Positions 56,092 to 64,000 of a stretch of DNA of 64,000 bases are shown here, piece after piece. The notes beneath the pieces were generated by a model. That model was not told the origin of the DNA. It saw only the letters and a program-made list of their open reading frames with translations, and did not search any database. Where the stretch lies: NCBI GenBank assembly GCA_029975295.1, contig JARKPK010000127.1:20711-84710 (forward strand). The letters are read 5' to 3'. The position numbers and the translations under genes were made by a program. The number at the start of each line of letters is the position of its first letter. Positions within the stretch are counted from its first letter, which is position 1. The stretch is from Thermoguttaceae bacterium (GTDB lineage: Bacteria; Planctomycetota; Planctomycetia; Pirellulales; Thermoguttaceae).

Positions 56092-56163
56092 CCGAGAGCG
56101 ATCGGCCGGTTTCTTCCATCGGCCGCAGTTGGCCCCAGGGCCGATCGATTCCGACATGTCAAC

Positions 56164-56207
56164 AAAGGCGCGGCGCCTGTAAGAAGGGGCCGCGCCTTTT
56201 CTATTGG
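56164..56207 (+). terminator. Rho-independent terminator after rpsA
   Basis: A perfect 11-bp stem AAAGGCGCGGC (56164-56174) pairs with GCCGCGCCTTT (56189-56199), with a 14-base loop, followed by a short T-rich tail. It ends the rpsA transcript about 70 bases after the stop codon. Confidence 0.88.
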
Positions 56208-56986
56208 TTCTGCCGATCACTCCAAGCAGTCGCGTTGTCGGGCACCGTGATCCGTTCGCCGTTCTCCGGATCGAGCCGCGGCACGGCGCCGTTCTTTCGG
56301 CGCAAATGCGCCGATCATCGGAGCGCATTTCGGCCCGAAGCCATCCGCCGCTCCGAAGCCGCAGCGGGCAACGGCGATCCGCTGCCGCGGGCAACGGTTT
56401 TTTTAGTTTGCGCGGCAGTGCATTCGGCATAGACGGCACGGCCGGCGCGCATCGTCGCAACGCGCGGCCGCGGGAGTATTCGATACAGTTGCTATCACGG
56501 GGAAAAGCCGCGCAGTTCGACATGTCGTTGCTGCGCTTCAGCCGCGACCGGCGCAGCGACGATAGTGTGGTTAGCCGACAGTGCATGGATGAAAGGCGGC
56601 TTGACGGGGCTGCGGCCCCGTTGGCCGCGCGGCTTTCGATCGACTGAGCAAGTGCGCCACTGTGGTGCGGCCGAGACGACAGCGATGCCGGGAGGGCAAG
56701 GCTGTTCGGCCCATCAATGGCGCTGCCGAGCGATTGTCGATCGCTGCGCAACGGATTGCAGACCGGGCCGGTGCGCGCTTGAGCCAGCAATGGGCCAACG
56801 CGCGCCACGGCGCCCCAGGGTTCTACGGCTGTCTCGCCGCAACGCGACGAGGCGCCTTGGGGAGAAACGATCACGCATTCTCAACCGGCGCACGACCACC
56901 CGCGGCCCACCAACCGCCTGCGCGCTTCCGCTGACGAAGCGCGCGGCGACGAGCCGCGGTTCGGCCAGCACTATCGGACATCGGTG
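56208..56986. other. Intergenic stretch between rpsA and the sigma-factor gene, about 780 bases
   Basis: No supported gene or RNA was recognised. GCAGCGG and CCGCTGC pair near 56361-56385, with a T-run starting about 14 bases later (56399), too far for a canonical terminator. The promoter of the sigma gene presumably lies here but was not identified. Confidence 0.4.
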
Positions 56987-57850
56987 ATGAAGACTCGTCG
57001 CAAACAAGCCGCCTCTGTGCAATCTCCTCTGGAAACGTACTTGCGCGAGATCAACGAAACCTCGCTGCTTTCTTCCGAGGACGAACAAGACCTGGCCGTG
57101 GCCATCGGCAACGGCGATCCGCAGGCCCGCGATCGGATGGTGCGCGCCAATCTGCGATTGGTGGTGAACATTGCGCGCGGCTATACGGGCAAAGGTTTGA
57201 GCCTGCAAGACCTGATCGAAGAAGGCAATCTGGGCTTGCTTCGGGCCGTCGAAGGTTTCGACCCCGCCATGGGCACACGTTTCTCCACCTATGCCAGCTA
57301 CTGGATCAAGCAATCGATCAAGCGCGCCTTGATCAACTGCGCCAAAACGATCCGCATTCCGGCCTACATGGTCGAGCTGCTCTCCAAGTGGCGCAGGGCG
57401 ACCTCACGGTTGGCCGAGGAACTCGGCCGCACTCCCACGGCCGAAGAAATCGCCCGCGTTCTCGGCCTGCCTCGCAAGAAGCTGCCGATCATCAAAAAAG
57501 CGATCAAGATCCACAACCTCACGCCGCAAACCGATCAGCCCGAGTCGGGCTGGTCGCTCGGCGAACTGGTGATGGACGAGCGGATGCGCACGCCCGACGA
57601 GCACTTGCTCGACAACGACAACTTGCGGCACGTCAAGGAGCAGTTGGAATTGATGGATCAGCGAGAAGCGACCGTGCTTCGGCTCCGATTCGGGCTCGAC
57701 GACGGCGAACCGCGCACATTGAAAGAGATCGGCGAAGCCCTCGGGCTGACCCGCGAACGCGTCCGTCAGATCGAGACCGAGGCGCTCAACAAGCTCGCCG
57801 CCAGCCTCGAAGGCCGGCAATGGACGCGCGCCCATTGCGACGCCGTATAA
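56987..57850 (+). CDS. RNA polymerase sigma factor, sigma70 group (SigA/RpoD-like)
   Basis: A 287-residue sigma70 protein; an in-frame GTG lies one codon upstream. Region 1.2 (SPLETYLREINETSLLSSEDEQDLA), 2.1-2.4 (ANLRLVVNIARGYTGKGLSLQDLIEEGNLGLLRAVEGFDP...RFSTYASYWIKQSIKRAL), region 3 (IRIPAYMVELLSKWRRATSRLAEELGRTPTAEEIA) and region 4 (REATVLRLRFGLDDGEPRTLKEIGEALGLTRERVRQIETEALNKLA) are complete. Region 1.1 is absent, so it is a short primary-type or group 2 sigma factor. It could be one of several SigA-like factors in the genome. Which promoters it reads is unknown. Confidence 0.9.
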   Translation: MKTRRKQAASVQSPLETYLREINETSLLSSEDEQDLAVAIGNGDPQARDRMVRANLRLVVNIARGYTGKGLSLQDLIEEGNLGLLRAVEGFDPAMGTRFSTYASYWIKQSIKRALINCAKTIRIPAYMVELLSKWRRATSRLAEELGRTPTAEEIARVLGLPRKKLPIIKKAIKIHNLTPQTDQPESGWSLGELVMDERMRTPDEHLLDNDNLRHVKEQLELMDQREATVLRLRFGLDDGEPRTLKEIGEALGLTRERVRQIETEALNKLAASLEGRQWTRAHCDAV

Positions 57851-57973
57851 CGGAGCGCTCACCGCCCCAAGGCGTTCTACTGGAGCCGCGGCAGCCGAAG
57901 AACAAACGGCGAGGATCGCTGCCGATCACGATTTGCCAAGCACGATAAGCCAATCGTGTCTGGACAAGCACGA

Positions 57974-60229
57974 TCAGACAAGCCCCCACCGCTTGCGCAA
58001 GAACCACTCCGTTCCCATCAGGCCCACCACGCAGAAGAAGAACGGCCAAGTATCCCAAAGCGTGCGCTTCGTCTCCTGCACCGACTCGAGTTCTTCGGTC
58101 CGGCGAAGGAGTTCATCGACCAAGGCGGGCAATTCCTCAGGCGGGAGGGCCCGGCCGCCGGTCATTGCGGCGATGCTGTGCATCGTAGCCGGATCGGCCG
58201 ACGGATTGTCGAGCTCCAGGTCTTGCTCCGACACCAGGAAACGCGCTCGCGTTTCGCCCAACGGTTCGCCCCGCTGGGTCGCCTTCAACTCCAAAGCGTA
58301 GTCGCCCGGGCTCTTGGTTTCGCGGAATGATCCGATCGTTTGATCCCCCTGACGGACCAATCTCAACGGCACATTCAAACCATCGGGGCCCGTCGCACGC
58401 AGTTCGAAGTCGGCGTCGAGCACGGGCTCGCCGCTCGGGCCATTGGCGCCCACGCGGAACTCCACCCGCTCGCCGGGATTCAACCGGCGTTTGTCGAGCC
58501 GAATCCACACGTCGCCCTCTTGGGCCTGATCGCGTTTGGCGAGCCAAAGAACCACCTGCCGCCAAAACCGTTTGTGAATCGAAGGCCGCCCCTGCATCCA
58601 CCATCGCCAAGTGCTGTCGACAGCGATGGCCAGGACTCGGCCGTTGCCGTACATCTGCGAAACGATCAGCGGCGAGCCCGCTTGGTCGTCGGCCAACACG
58701 GCCGCCCCCATGGCCAGTCCGGTGAATCGATTCGCCCCGTCCAATGGCGGCAATTGCGCCCAAACGGCCTGCGACTCTGCCCGGTTCGCCCCCAGATTCA
58801 ACGCGAAGTGCATCAGTCCGATTGGCGTCGGCTGCAATCGCAACGGACCAGGCAAGTGCATCGAAAGGTCGATCGGCCCATTCAAATCCTGCCGTTCGAG
58901 CTTTCCGGCCCGTACCGGCAGCACCTCGGCCAAGGGCGTGTTCTGATATCCGCCCGGCCCAAAGCTGTGAAAACCGCCGAGCATCGCCATGCCGGCCCCG
59001 CGATCGACGGCCTCGGCCAACGACTTCATTTCGTCGGTCGAGAAGGCGGACGAATCGATATCGCCCAGCAAGTACACGTCGTACTTCCCCGGGGCGAACC
59101 GCTCGGCGAAATCGAGCGGTTTTGTGTTCGGGCGGCGGGCGTCGATGAACAAGTAGTCCACTTTGATATCGGGCGACGAATCGAGGGCCCGGCGAAGGAA
59201 CTTCGCTTCGACCCGGCGGCTCCCTTCGACATAGAGCACGTTCAATCCGCCTTTGACGACATTGACAAAGGTGCTCATCGAATTGTTGGTCGTTACCAAC
59301 TCGCCCGGCTGCGCGACGATTTCGAGCGTAATCTTGTGCTCGCCCGGAACCTCGGGCACATACGAAAGCCTAACCGGCGCCAGCGCGCCATCGACGGCGG
59401 TGGAAACGTTTTGTTCGGCAACCGGCGTCATCTTCCCCGGCGATGTCTCAAAGAGCAGCCGCACGGCCAACTGCCGATTGACAAAGCCATCGATGCGCAC
59501 CTGTCCCTCGATCGTCAGCTCGTTCTTGACGAACACCGTGGGACTGGCCAGCAGGTCTTTGACGGCCAAGTCGCGGGCCTGGCCCAGCCCGCGCGCTTGT
59601 CCGAACGTGAGCGTATAGAGCGGCGTTCCCAGCGACTTCATTCGGCCGGCAATGATCTGCGGCGCCACATCTCGGGGCGCCATGGCCCGCTGCGCGCCGT
59701 CGCTCAGCAGCACAACGCCCAGCAGGCGCTTGCCCGCTTCCAGCCGCAACACATCGTCGATGGCCGCCCCCAAAGCGGTTTCCTTGCCCAAGGGGGCCTC
59801 GGGCAGCGCCAGCCTGCCCCCCTCAATGGCCAAGCGCACAGTCTGCGCGTCGAATCCATAGGCGTTTAGCTCGACATCCGCCGCCAAACGCTTCAGCGCC
59901 GCCGACGCTTCATCGAGCGCGCTCGATACGAAGTCCCATCGCGAGCGTCCGCTGGCCATGTCCGCAACCGACATGCTCCGCGACTGATCCACCATAATCG
60001 CCACGGTGGCCGGCTGCTTCTTGCTGGTCGAATAGACCAAGGTGGGCCGAAGACCGGCAGCCACAATCAGCAGCACCAAAGCCAGCCGCACCAGGGCAAG
60101 TGTCCAGCGTTTGCCCTTGGTCAGACGGCGGCCCGTCGGCCCAATCCACAAAAGCCCGATCAACACAGCCGCCAGCAACACCACCAGCAGGTAGCTATCG
60201 GCAATCGGAGACAATGAGAGATGCAACAT
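57974..60229 (-). CDS. VWA and glutamine-amidotransferase-like membrane protein
   Basis: A 751-residue protein from MLHLSLSPIADSY; an in-frame ATG at 60271 would add 14 residues. Two N-terminal helices (about residues 10-60) anchor it. Then comes a von Willebrand A domain with the metal site DQSRSMS near 80 and VVLLSDGAQ, a beta-sandwich region, and a class I amidotransferase-like domain (YDVYLLGDIDSSAF, GGFHSFGPGGY) with no catalytic cysteine seen. A second beta domain and a final helix near the C-terminus (TWPFFFCVVGLMG) follow. Planctomycetes have many such proteins near MoxR and DUF58 genes, thought to work in envelope processes. Here no MoxR gene is adjacent. Confidence 0.8.
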   Translation of the reverse strand: MLHLSLSPIADSYLLVVLLAAVLIGLLWIGPTGRRLTKGKRWTLALVRLALVLLIVAAGLRPTLVYSTSKKQPATVAIMVDQSRSMSVADMASGRSRWDFVSSALDEASAALKRLAADVELNAYGFDAQTVRLAIEGGRLALPEAPLGKETALGAAIDDVLRLEAGKRLLGVVLLSDGAQRAMAPRDVAPQIIAGRMKSLGTPLYTLTFGQARGLGQARDLAVKDLLASPTVFVKNELTIEGQVRIDGFVNRQLAVRLLFETSPGKMTPVAEQNVSTAVDGALAPVRLSYVPEVPGEHKITLEIVAQPGELVTTNNSMSTFVNVVKGGLNVLYVEGSRRVEAKFLRRALDSSPDIKVDYLFIDARRPNTKPLDFAERFAPGKYDVYLLGDIDSSAFSTDEMKSLAEAVDRGAGMAMLGGFHSFGPGGYQNTPLAEVLPVRAGKLERQDLNGPIDLSMHLPGPLRLQPTPIGLMHFALNLGANRAESQAVWAQLPPLDGANRFTGLAMGAAVLADDQAGSPLIVSQMYGNGRVLAIAVDSTWRWWMQGRPSIHKRFWRQVVLWLAKRDQAQEGDVWIRLDKRRLNPGERVEFRVGANGPSGEPVLDADFELRATGPDGLNVPLRLVRQGDQTIGSFRETKSPGDYALELKATQRGEPLGETRARFLVSEQDLELDNPSADPATMHSIAAMTGGRALPPEELPALVDELLRRTEELESVQETKRTLWDTWPFFFCVVGLMGTEWFLRKRWGLV

Positions 60230-60957
60230 CGGGCCGAACAGTCTGAGTGCCCGGGCTCCTGCCGCCGACATGACACAGCGGCGGAGCTCGCGCGGGGCGA
60301 CACCGTTCAGTCTAAAGGAATCGTCCTCGGCCGAAAAGCGGCACTTCGGGCGGCGCAGGCCCGAGCGTTGCGCAACTCGTGAAGCCTTTCTCTTTTCACC
60401 CGTCGCTGCCTGAACGGGAAATGCGGCGGCACGGCAACCATCGCATCACGATCGCCGTCGCATCGCCGCCGCCAAACGCGCGAGGCCCTCAGACAGAAAC
60501 TCCCGCGCGCTCAAACGATCCGCTGGATCGCAGCCATCCCCCTCTTGGGCTGAAAACGGTGGACAACGCCATGTGCGGCGGGTAGAATGCCGGCCCACGT
60601 CGAACGGAACATGCATCCATCGACCGGACCACCGCTGGTTGGGATCAGGCCGATTCGCGCCGCAAAGCTGCGATTGTCGCTACACACGCTTGGATTGCTG
60701 CCTCGGGCTGCGCGCGAAGTGGCGTTGGTCTGTCGTTGGCGCACCAGGGGCCGGCGCGTGCGACGGCGCAATGTCGCCGGTCGCTGCCGCCGTGTCATAG
60801 GCGGCCGAACTGTTCGAGCCTGTCGAACTGAGACCCGCGGCCTATCAAGCGACACGCCACCGCCCTTCGTCGGCGGATCGGGCGCTGTTTGGTTAGTGAA
60901 ATTTGTTTTGGGCGACGAGCCACTGGCGATTCGATTGCAGCAAAGGAGTTGAAAAAG
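60230..60957. other. Intergenic stretch between divergent genes, about 730 bases
   Basis: No supported gene was recognised. It separates the leftward VWA gene from the rightward PQQ-like gene. AAAGGAG before the ATG at 60958 is the only clear signal. Confidence 0.4.
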
Positions 60958-62217
60958 ATGCTTGCACGACTGACGACCCGCCGCCTGTCCGTTCTGATGG
61001 GGATTGTGACGGTTCTCGCCGTATCGATCGCCCACGCGGCCGATGCTCAATGGCCGCGATTCCACGGCCCGATGGGAGACAACATTTCCCGTGAAACAGG
61101 ATTGCTCAAGTCTTGGCCCGATGGCGGCCCGAACCTCCTTTGGAAGGCCGAGGGCTTGGGGGAAGGATATGCCACCGTGGCCGTGGCCGACGGTCTGATC
61201 TACACCGCCGGCAACAAAGACGACAAAACGATGCTCACCGCGTTGGATCTGTCGGGCAAGCAAGTGTGGCAGAAACCCGTCGGGCCCGCATGGACCCGCG
61301 ACTATCCGGGCACGCGCGCCACGCCGACCATCGCCGAGGGGCGGCTCTACTACGAAACCCCGTTGGGCGATGTGATCTGCCTCAATGCCAAAGATGGCGA
61401 GAAAATCTGGAGCGTCAACATCCTCGAAAAGTTCGTCGCCGACAATATTCGATGGGGATTGTCCGAATCGATCGTTTTGGACGGCGACCGACTGATTTGC
61501 TGCCCCGGCGGGCCCGAAACCGCCGTGGTGGCCCTGAAGAAATCGGATGGGTCGTTGGTTTGGAAGTCGCCGCCGGTGAACGACGCCACGGCCTACGCCA
61601 CTCCGCGAATCGCCGAGTTCGGCGGCGTTCGCATGGTCGTGACGCTTACGGCTAAGGCCATTATCGCCGTCAATGCCGACAACGGCGAACTGCTCTTCCG
61701 CCACCCGCACGAAACCAATTACGACGTCAACGTTCTCACTCCGATTGTTCACGACGGACAAGTGTTCGTCAGCACGGGCTATGGACGAGGTTCGGTGTCG
61801 CTTCGGTTGAAGGCGACCGGCGGCAAGATCGAGGCCGAACAGGCGTGGGAATCGAAGGAAATGGACAACCATCATGGAGGCGTCATCCTCCTCGATGGCC
61901 ACCTGTACGGCACCACGCACAACAAAAACCGCGACAAGCTCGTTTGCCTTGAATGGAAAACCGGCGAAATGCGCTGGGCCGAAAAGATGGTCGGTAAAGG
62001 CTCGATCACCTACGCCGACGGGCTATTCTACTGCTGGAACGAAAAGGGATCGGTCGGACTGGTCAAGGCCTCGCCCGAGGGCGCCGAATTGATTAGCCAG
62101 TTCAAAATCCCCGAAGGCGGCGAGGGCCCGTCCTGGGCGCACCCGGTCGTGTGCGGTGGGCGCCTCTACCTCCGCCATGGCGACGTTCTGTTTGTTTACG
62201 ACGTAAAAGCCCGCTAA
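60958..62217 (+). CDS. Secreted PQQ-like beta-propeller protein
   Basis: A 419-residue protein. The start (MLARLTTRRL) has AAGGAG nine bases upstream; a frame from 60889 is rejected. It has a signal peptide to about residue 28 (IAHAADAQ). The rest is a beta-propeller of PQQ-dehydrogenase-type blades: WPRFHGPMGDN at the start, repeated blades with LNAKDGEKIW, LKKSDGSLVW, VNADNGELLF and WKTGEMRW, and RLYLRHGDVLFVYDV at the end. No residues for PQQ and calcium binding in a catalytic dehydrogenase were identified, so it may be a binding or scaffold propeller. Such proteins are abundant in planctomycetes, and their ligands are unknown. Confidence 0.88.
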   Translation: MLARLTTRRLSVLMGIVTVLAVSIAHAADAQWPRFHGPMGDNISRETGLLKSWPDGGPNLLWKAEGLGEGYATVAVADGLIYTAGNKDDKTMLTALDLSGKQVWQKPVGPAWTRDYPGTRATPTIAEGRLYYETPLGDVICLNAKDGEKIWSVNILEKFVADNIRWGLSESIVLDGDRLICCPGGPETAVVALKKSDGSLVWKSPPVNDATAYATPRIAEFGGVRMVVTLTAKAIIAVNADNGELLFRHPHETNYDVNVLTPIVHDGQVFVSTGYGRGSVSLRLKATGGKIEAEQAWESKEMDNHHGGVILLDGHLYGTTHNKNRDKLVCLEWKTGEMRWAEKMVGKGSITYADGLFYCWNEKGSVGLVKASPEGAELISQFKIPEGGEGPSWAHPVVCGGRLYLRHGDVLFVYDVKAR

Positions 62218-62857
62218 AAACGCACATATTGCCGTGCCACTTGGCAGGAACCATCGCACCGCCGCGCAGCGGCTGAGCAAGAGCCGATCGCAGCCCGTAC
62301 CGATGATTCGTCGCTGCCGCCGAACATGCGGAACGGCGCAAGGCCCCGGAACCGTTCTGCGCAATTCGGCAAAGCGGTTTCCTTGGCGGCGAAACGGGGA
62401 ACTGCTTGTTTTGTTTCGCTGAACTGTCAGCCGTCTTCCGCGGTGCACTCAGATTTGTTTGCGGTCGCACTCAGATTCCTCGACCCCGTCCGGCCGGCAA
62501 TTTGGCCGCGCGGGGTCGGTTCGCTTCTTGGCACAAACCGCCCGCCTGCCGCGGTAAATCGTCGTTCGGCCTCGGCCCTTCAGGCCCGGTTCTGTCGGGA
62601 CGGGGCCCCGGCCGGTGATCGAGCGGCGGGCTCTTCCATCGCCCTTGGCCCTTCGTGCCTCGCCCCTGGCCACCCGTGCCTGTTGCCCCCCTTGCCCCCT
62701 TGCCCCCTTGCCCCCGTGCCCCCTTGCCCCCGTGCCCCCGTGCAAGTGTGCAAGTGCGCAACTGTGCCAAGCAACTTGCACGCCGGGCAATAGCGCGCCA
62801 GAATGGCCCGCGGCCAAGCAAAACCGTCGGGCAAAGAGGACTGTGGAGGATCGTTCG
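62218..62857. other. Intergenic stretch before the sulfatase, 640 bases
   Basis: No supported gene was recognised. It contains the cytosine-rich tandem repeat at 62684-62743. TGGAGGA before the ATG at 62858 is the ribosome-binding site of the sulfatase. Confidence 0.4.
62684..62743. repeat. TGCCCCC heptamer tandem repeat
   Basis: About eight copies of a heptamer close to TGCCCCC (with TTG/GTG variants) run head to tail in a stretch with strong C/G strand bias. The function is unknown; such tracts are prone to slippage. Confidence 0.75.
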
Positions 62858-64000
62858 ATGAAATGGTCGATGCATTGTTGTTTTGCGCTCGTGATCGCGT
62901 CGATGGTCTGCGGCCCAGCCCGTGCCGAAACAAAACGGCCGAACGTGCTGCTGATCGTTTCGGACGATCTGAATACGTTCCTCGGCGCCTACGGCAACCC
63001 GTTGGCCCGAACGCCCAACATCGATCGGCTGGCCTTGCGCGGGGTGCGATTTGATCGCGCCTATTGCACCTTTCCCTTGTGCGGACCGAGCCGCAACTCG
63101 TTTCTCCTCGGCCTCTACCCGAACAGCACGGGCATACTGGAGAACGCCCAGATCTTCAGGCAGACGATTCCACAGCAGGTTTCGATGCCGCAAGCCTTCC
63201 GTCAGGCAGGCTATTTCGTGGCCCGGCTCGGCAAGATGTACCACTACAACGTGCCCAATTCGGTCGGCACCGATGGGCACGACGATCCGGCATCGTGGGA
63301 ACTGGAACTCAATCCCGCCGGCGTCGATCGGCTGGAAGAGCATCCGCACATCTTTTCGTTGGTGCCCGGTCAATTCGGCGGAACGCTGAGCTGGTATGCC
63401 TCGCCGAAAAGCGACGAACATCATACCGACGGACTGCTGGCCGCCGACGCCGAATGGGTTTTGGAACGCTGCGCGCGGCGGCGCGATCGCCCATTCTTTC
63501 TCGCCGTGGGGTTCTTCCGCCCGCATACGCCCTACGTCGCTCCGAAGAAGCCCTACTTCGACTTGTACGATGAAGACCGGATGCCGTTGGTGACGGGCGT
63601 TGAGGCCGACCAGGCCGACCTTCCGGCCGCCGCTCTGGGAAGCCGGAAGAAAGAACAAGAGAAGCTCACCGATCCGCTCCGGCGGCAATGCATGCAGGCC
63701 TATTACGCCAGCATCAGCTTTATGGACACACAGGTTGGCAAGGTCGTCGCGGCCCTCGATCGGCTCGGGCTGGCCGACGACACCATCATTGTCTTCACCA
63801 GCGATCACGGCTACCACATGGGCGAGCACGGGCTCTATCAAAAAATGAGCCTCTTCGAAGAAAGCGCGCGGGTGCCGCTGCTGATCGTCGCGCCGAAGGT
63901 GGCAAAGAACGGCGCCGTGGCCGTCAGCCCAGTCAGCCAAGTCGATCTGTTCCCCACGTTGGCTGAGCTGGCTGGAATCGAAAAACCGAACAACCTGCAA
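62858..64000 (+). CDS. Secreted Cys-type sulfatase (iduronate-2-sulfatase-like), 3' truncated by window edge
   Basis: 381 residues are visible before the sequence ends. A signal peptide covers residues 1-23 (ending ARAETKRP). The type I sulfatase signature is LCGPSR with Cys75, which a maturation enzyme would convert to formylglycine. Calcium-site residues are visible as VSDD near 34-37 and TSDHGYHMGEHG near 305-316. GKMYHYN and FFRPHTPY are typical of iduronate-2-sulfatase-like and choline-sulfatase-like members. It would remove sulfate esters from polysaccharides outside the cytoplasm. Planctomycetes encode many such enzymes for algal glycans. Its C-terminus lies past the window. Confidence 0.93.
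   Translation, partial: MKWSMHCCFALVIASMVCGPARAETKRPNVLLIVSDDLNTFLGAYGNPLARTPNIDRLALRGVRFDRAYCTFPLCGPSRNSFLLGLYPNSTGILENAQIFRQTIPQQVSMPQAFRQAGYFVARLGKMYHYNVPNSVGTDGHDDPASWELELNPAGVDRLEEHPHIFSLVPGQFGGTLSWYASPKSDEHHTDGLLAADAEWVLERCARRRDRPFFLAVGFFRPHTPYVAPKKPYFDLYDEDRMPLVTGVEADQADLPAAALGSRKKEQEKLTDPLRRQCMQAYYASISFMDTQVGKVVAALDRLGLADDTIIVFTSDHGYHMGEHGLYQKMSLFEESARVPLLIVAPKVAKNGAVAVSPVSQVDLFPTLAELAGIEKPNNLQ

Noticed and set aside
56354..56406. Hairpin plus T-run resembling a terminator
   Set aside because: The stem GCAGCGG/CCGCTGC ends about 14 bases before the T-run, too far for a rho-independent terminator; a clear one already exists at 56164.

Overview
The window looks like a chromosomal segment of a planctomycete (Planctomycetota, probably Pirellulales or a near relative). 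This rests on the high GC content, the mix of secreted Gfo/Idh/MocA oxidoreductase, Cys-type sulfatase, PQQ-type propeller, DUF1573, DUF4159 and VWA/amidotransferase-type membrane proteins, and the very large extracytoplasmic proteins. No rRNA, tRNA, CRISPR array, insertion sequence or prophage was recognised. Both ends cut genes: an acyltransferase on the left and a sulfatase on the right.

Left part (1-16 kb): the end of a membrane acyltransferase, a secreted Gfo/Idh/MocA protein, mutS with a small PH-domain membrane protein upstream, a tyrosine phenol-lyase/tryptophanase-family PLP enzyme behind a clear promoter and a long leader, an aldo/keto reductase, a secreted esterase, a DUF4159 protein, an ApbE flavinyltransferase overlapping it by four bases, and an EamA transporter.

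Giant-protein pair (16.1-27.8 kb): two overlapping genes encode 1197- and 2707-residue secreted, membrane-anchored proteins of unrecognised family. They share an N-terminal signature (an IPY/VPY helix followed by a beta module). The second protein carries it twice and looks like two proteins fused near residue 1301. This is the least explained part of the window.

Arsenic island (27.9-37.0 kb, all on the minus strand): two units follow each other. The right one is arsR-arsC-acr3, for inorganic arsenic. The left one is arsR, an ArsP-like permease, a thioredoxin-like protein, a Tat-type di-heme C_GCAxxG lipoprotein, a DGC zinc-binding protein, two ArsF-family proteins and an ArsG-family permease. 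It resembles the ArsEFG route for reducing and exporting aromatic arsenicals, with extra redox parts. Each unit has a readable sigma70-type promoter overlapped or abutted by an inverted repeat that fits an ArsR operator.

Middle (37.4-44.5 kb): a YhaM-like HD nuclease, an O-antigen-ligase-type membrane protein, a DUF1573 protein and a lipoprotein joining a degenerate 5'-nucleotidase-like domain to four heme c sites. The first three overlap and are probably co-transcribed.

Information-processing block (44.6-57.9 kb): nusA-infB-rbfA on the minus strand behind a promoter, followed by a degenerate endonuclease III-like gene and yebC. Then come a secreted protein, rpsA with its own promoter and terminator, and a primary-type sigma factor. 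The right end has a VWA-type membrane protein, a secreted PQQ-like propeller and the cut sulfatase. Homology statements come from reading the translations and from memory of the families; no database search was run.
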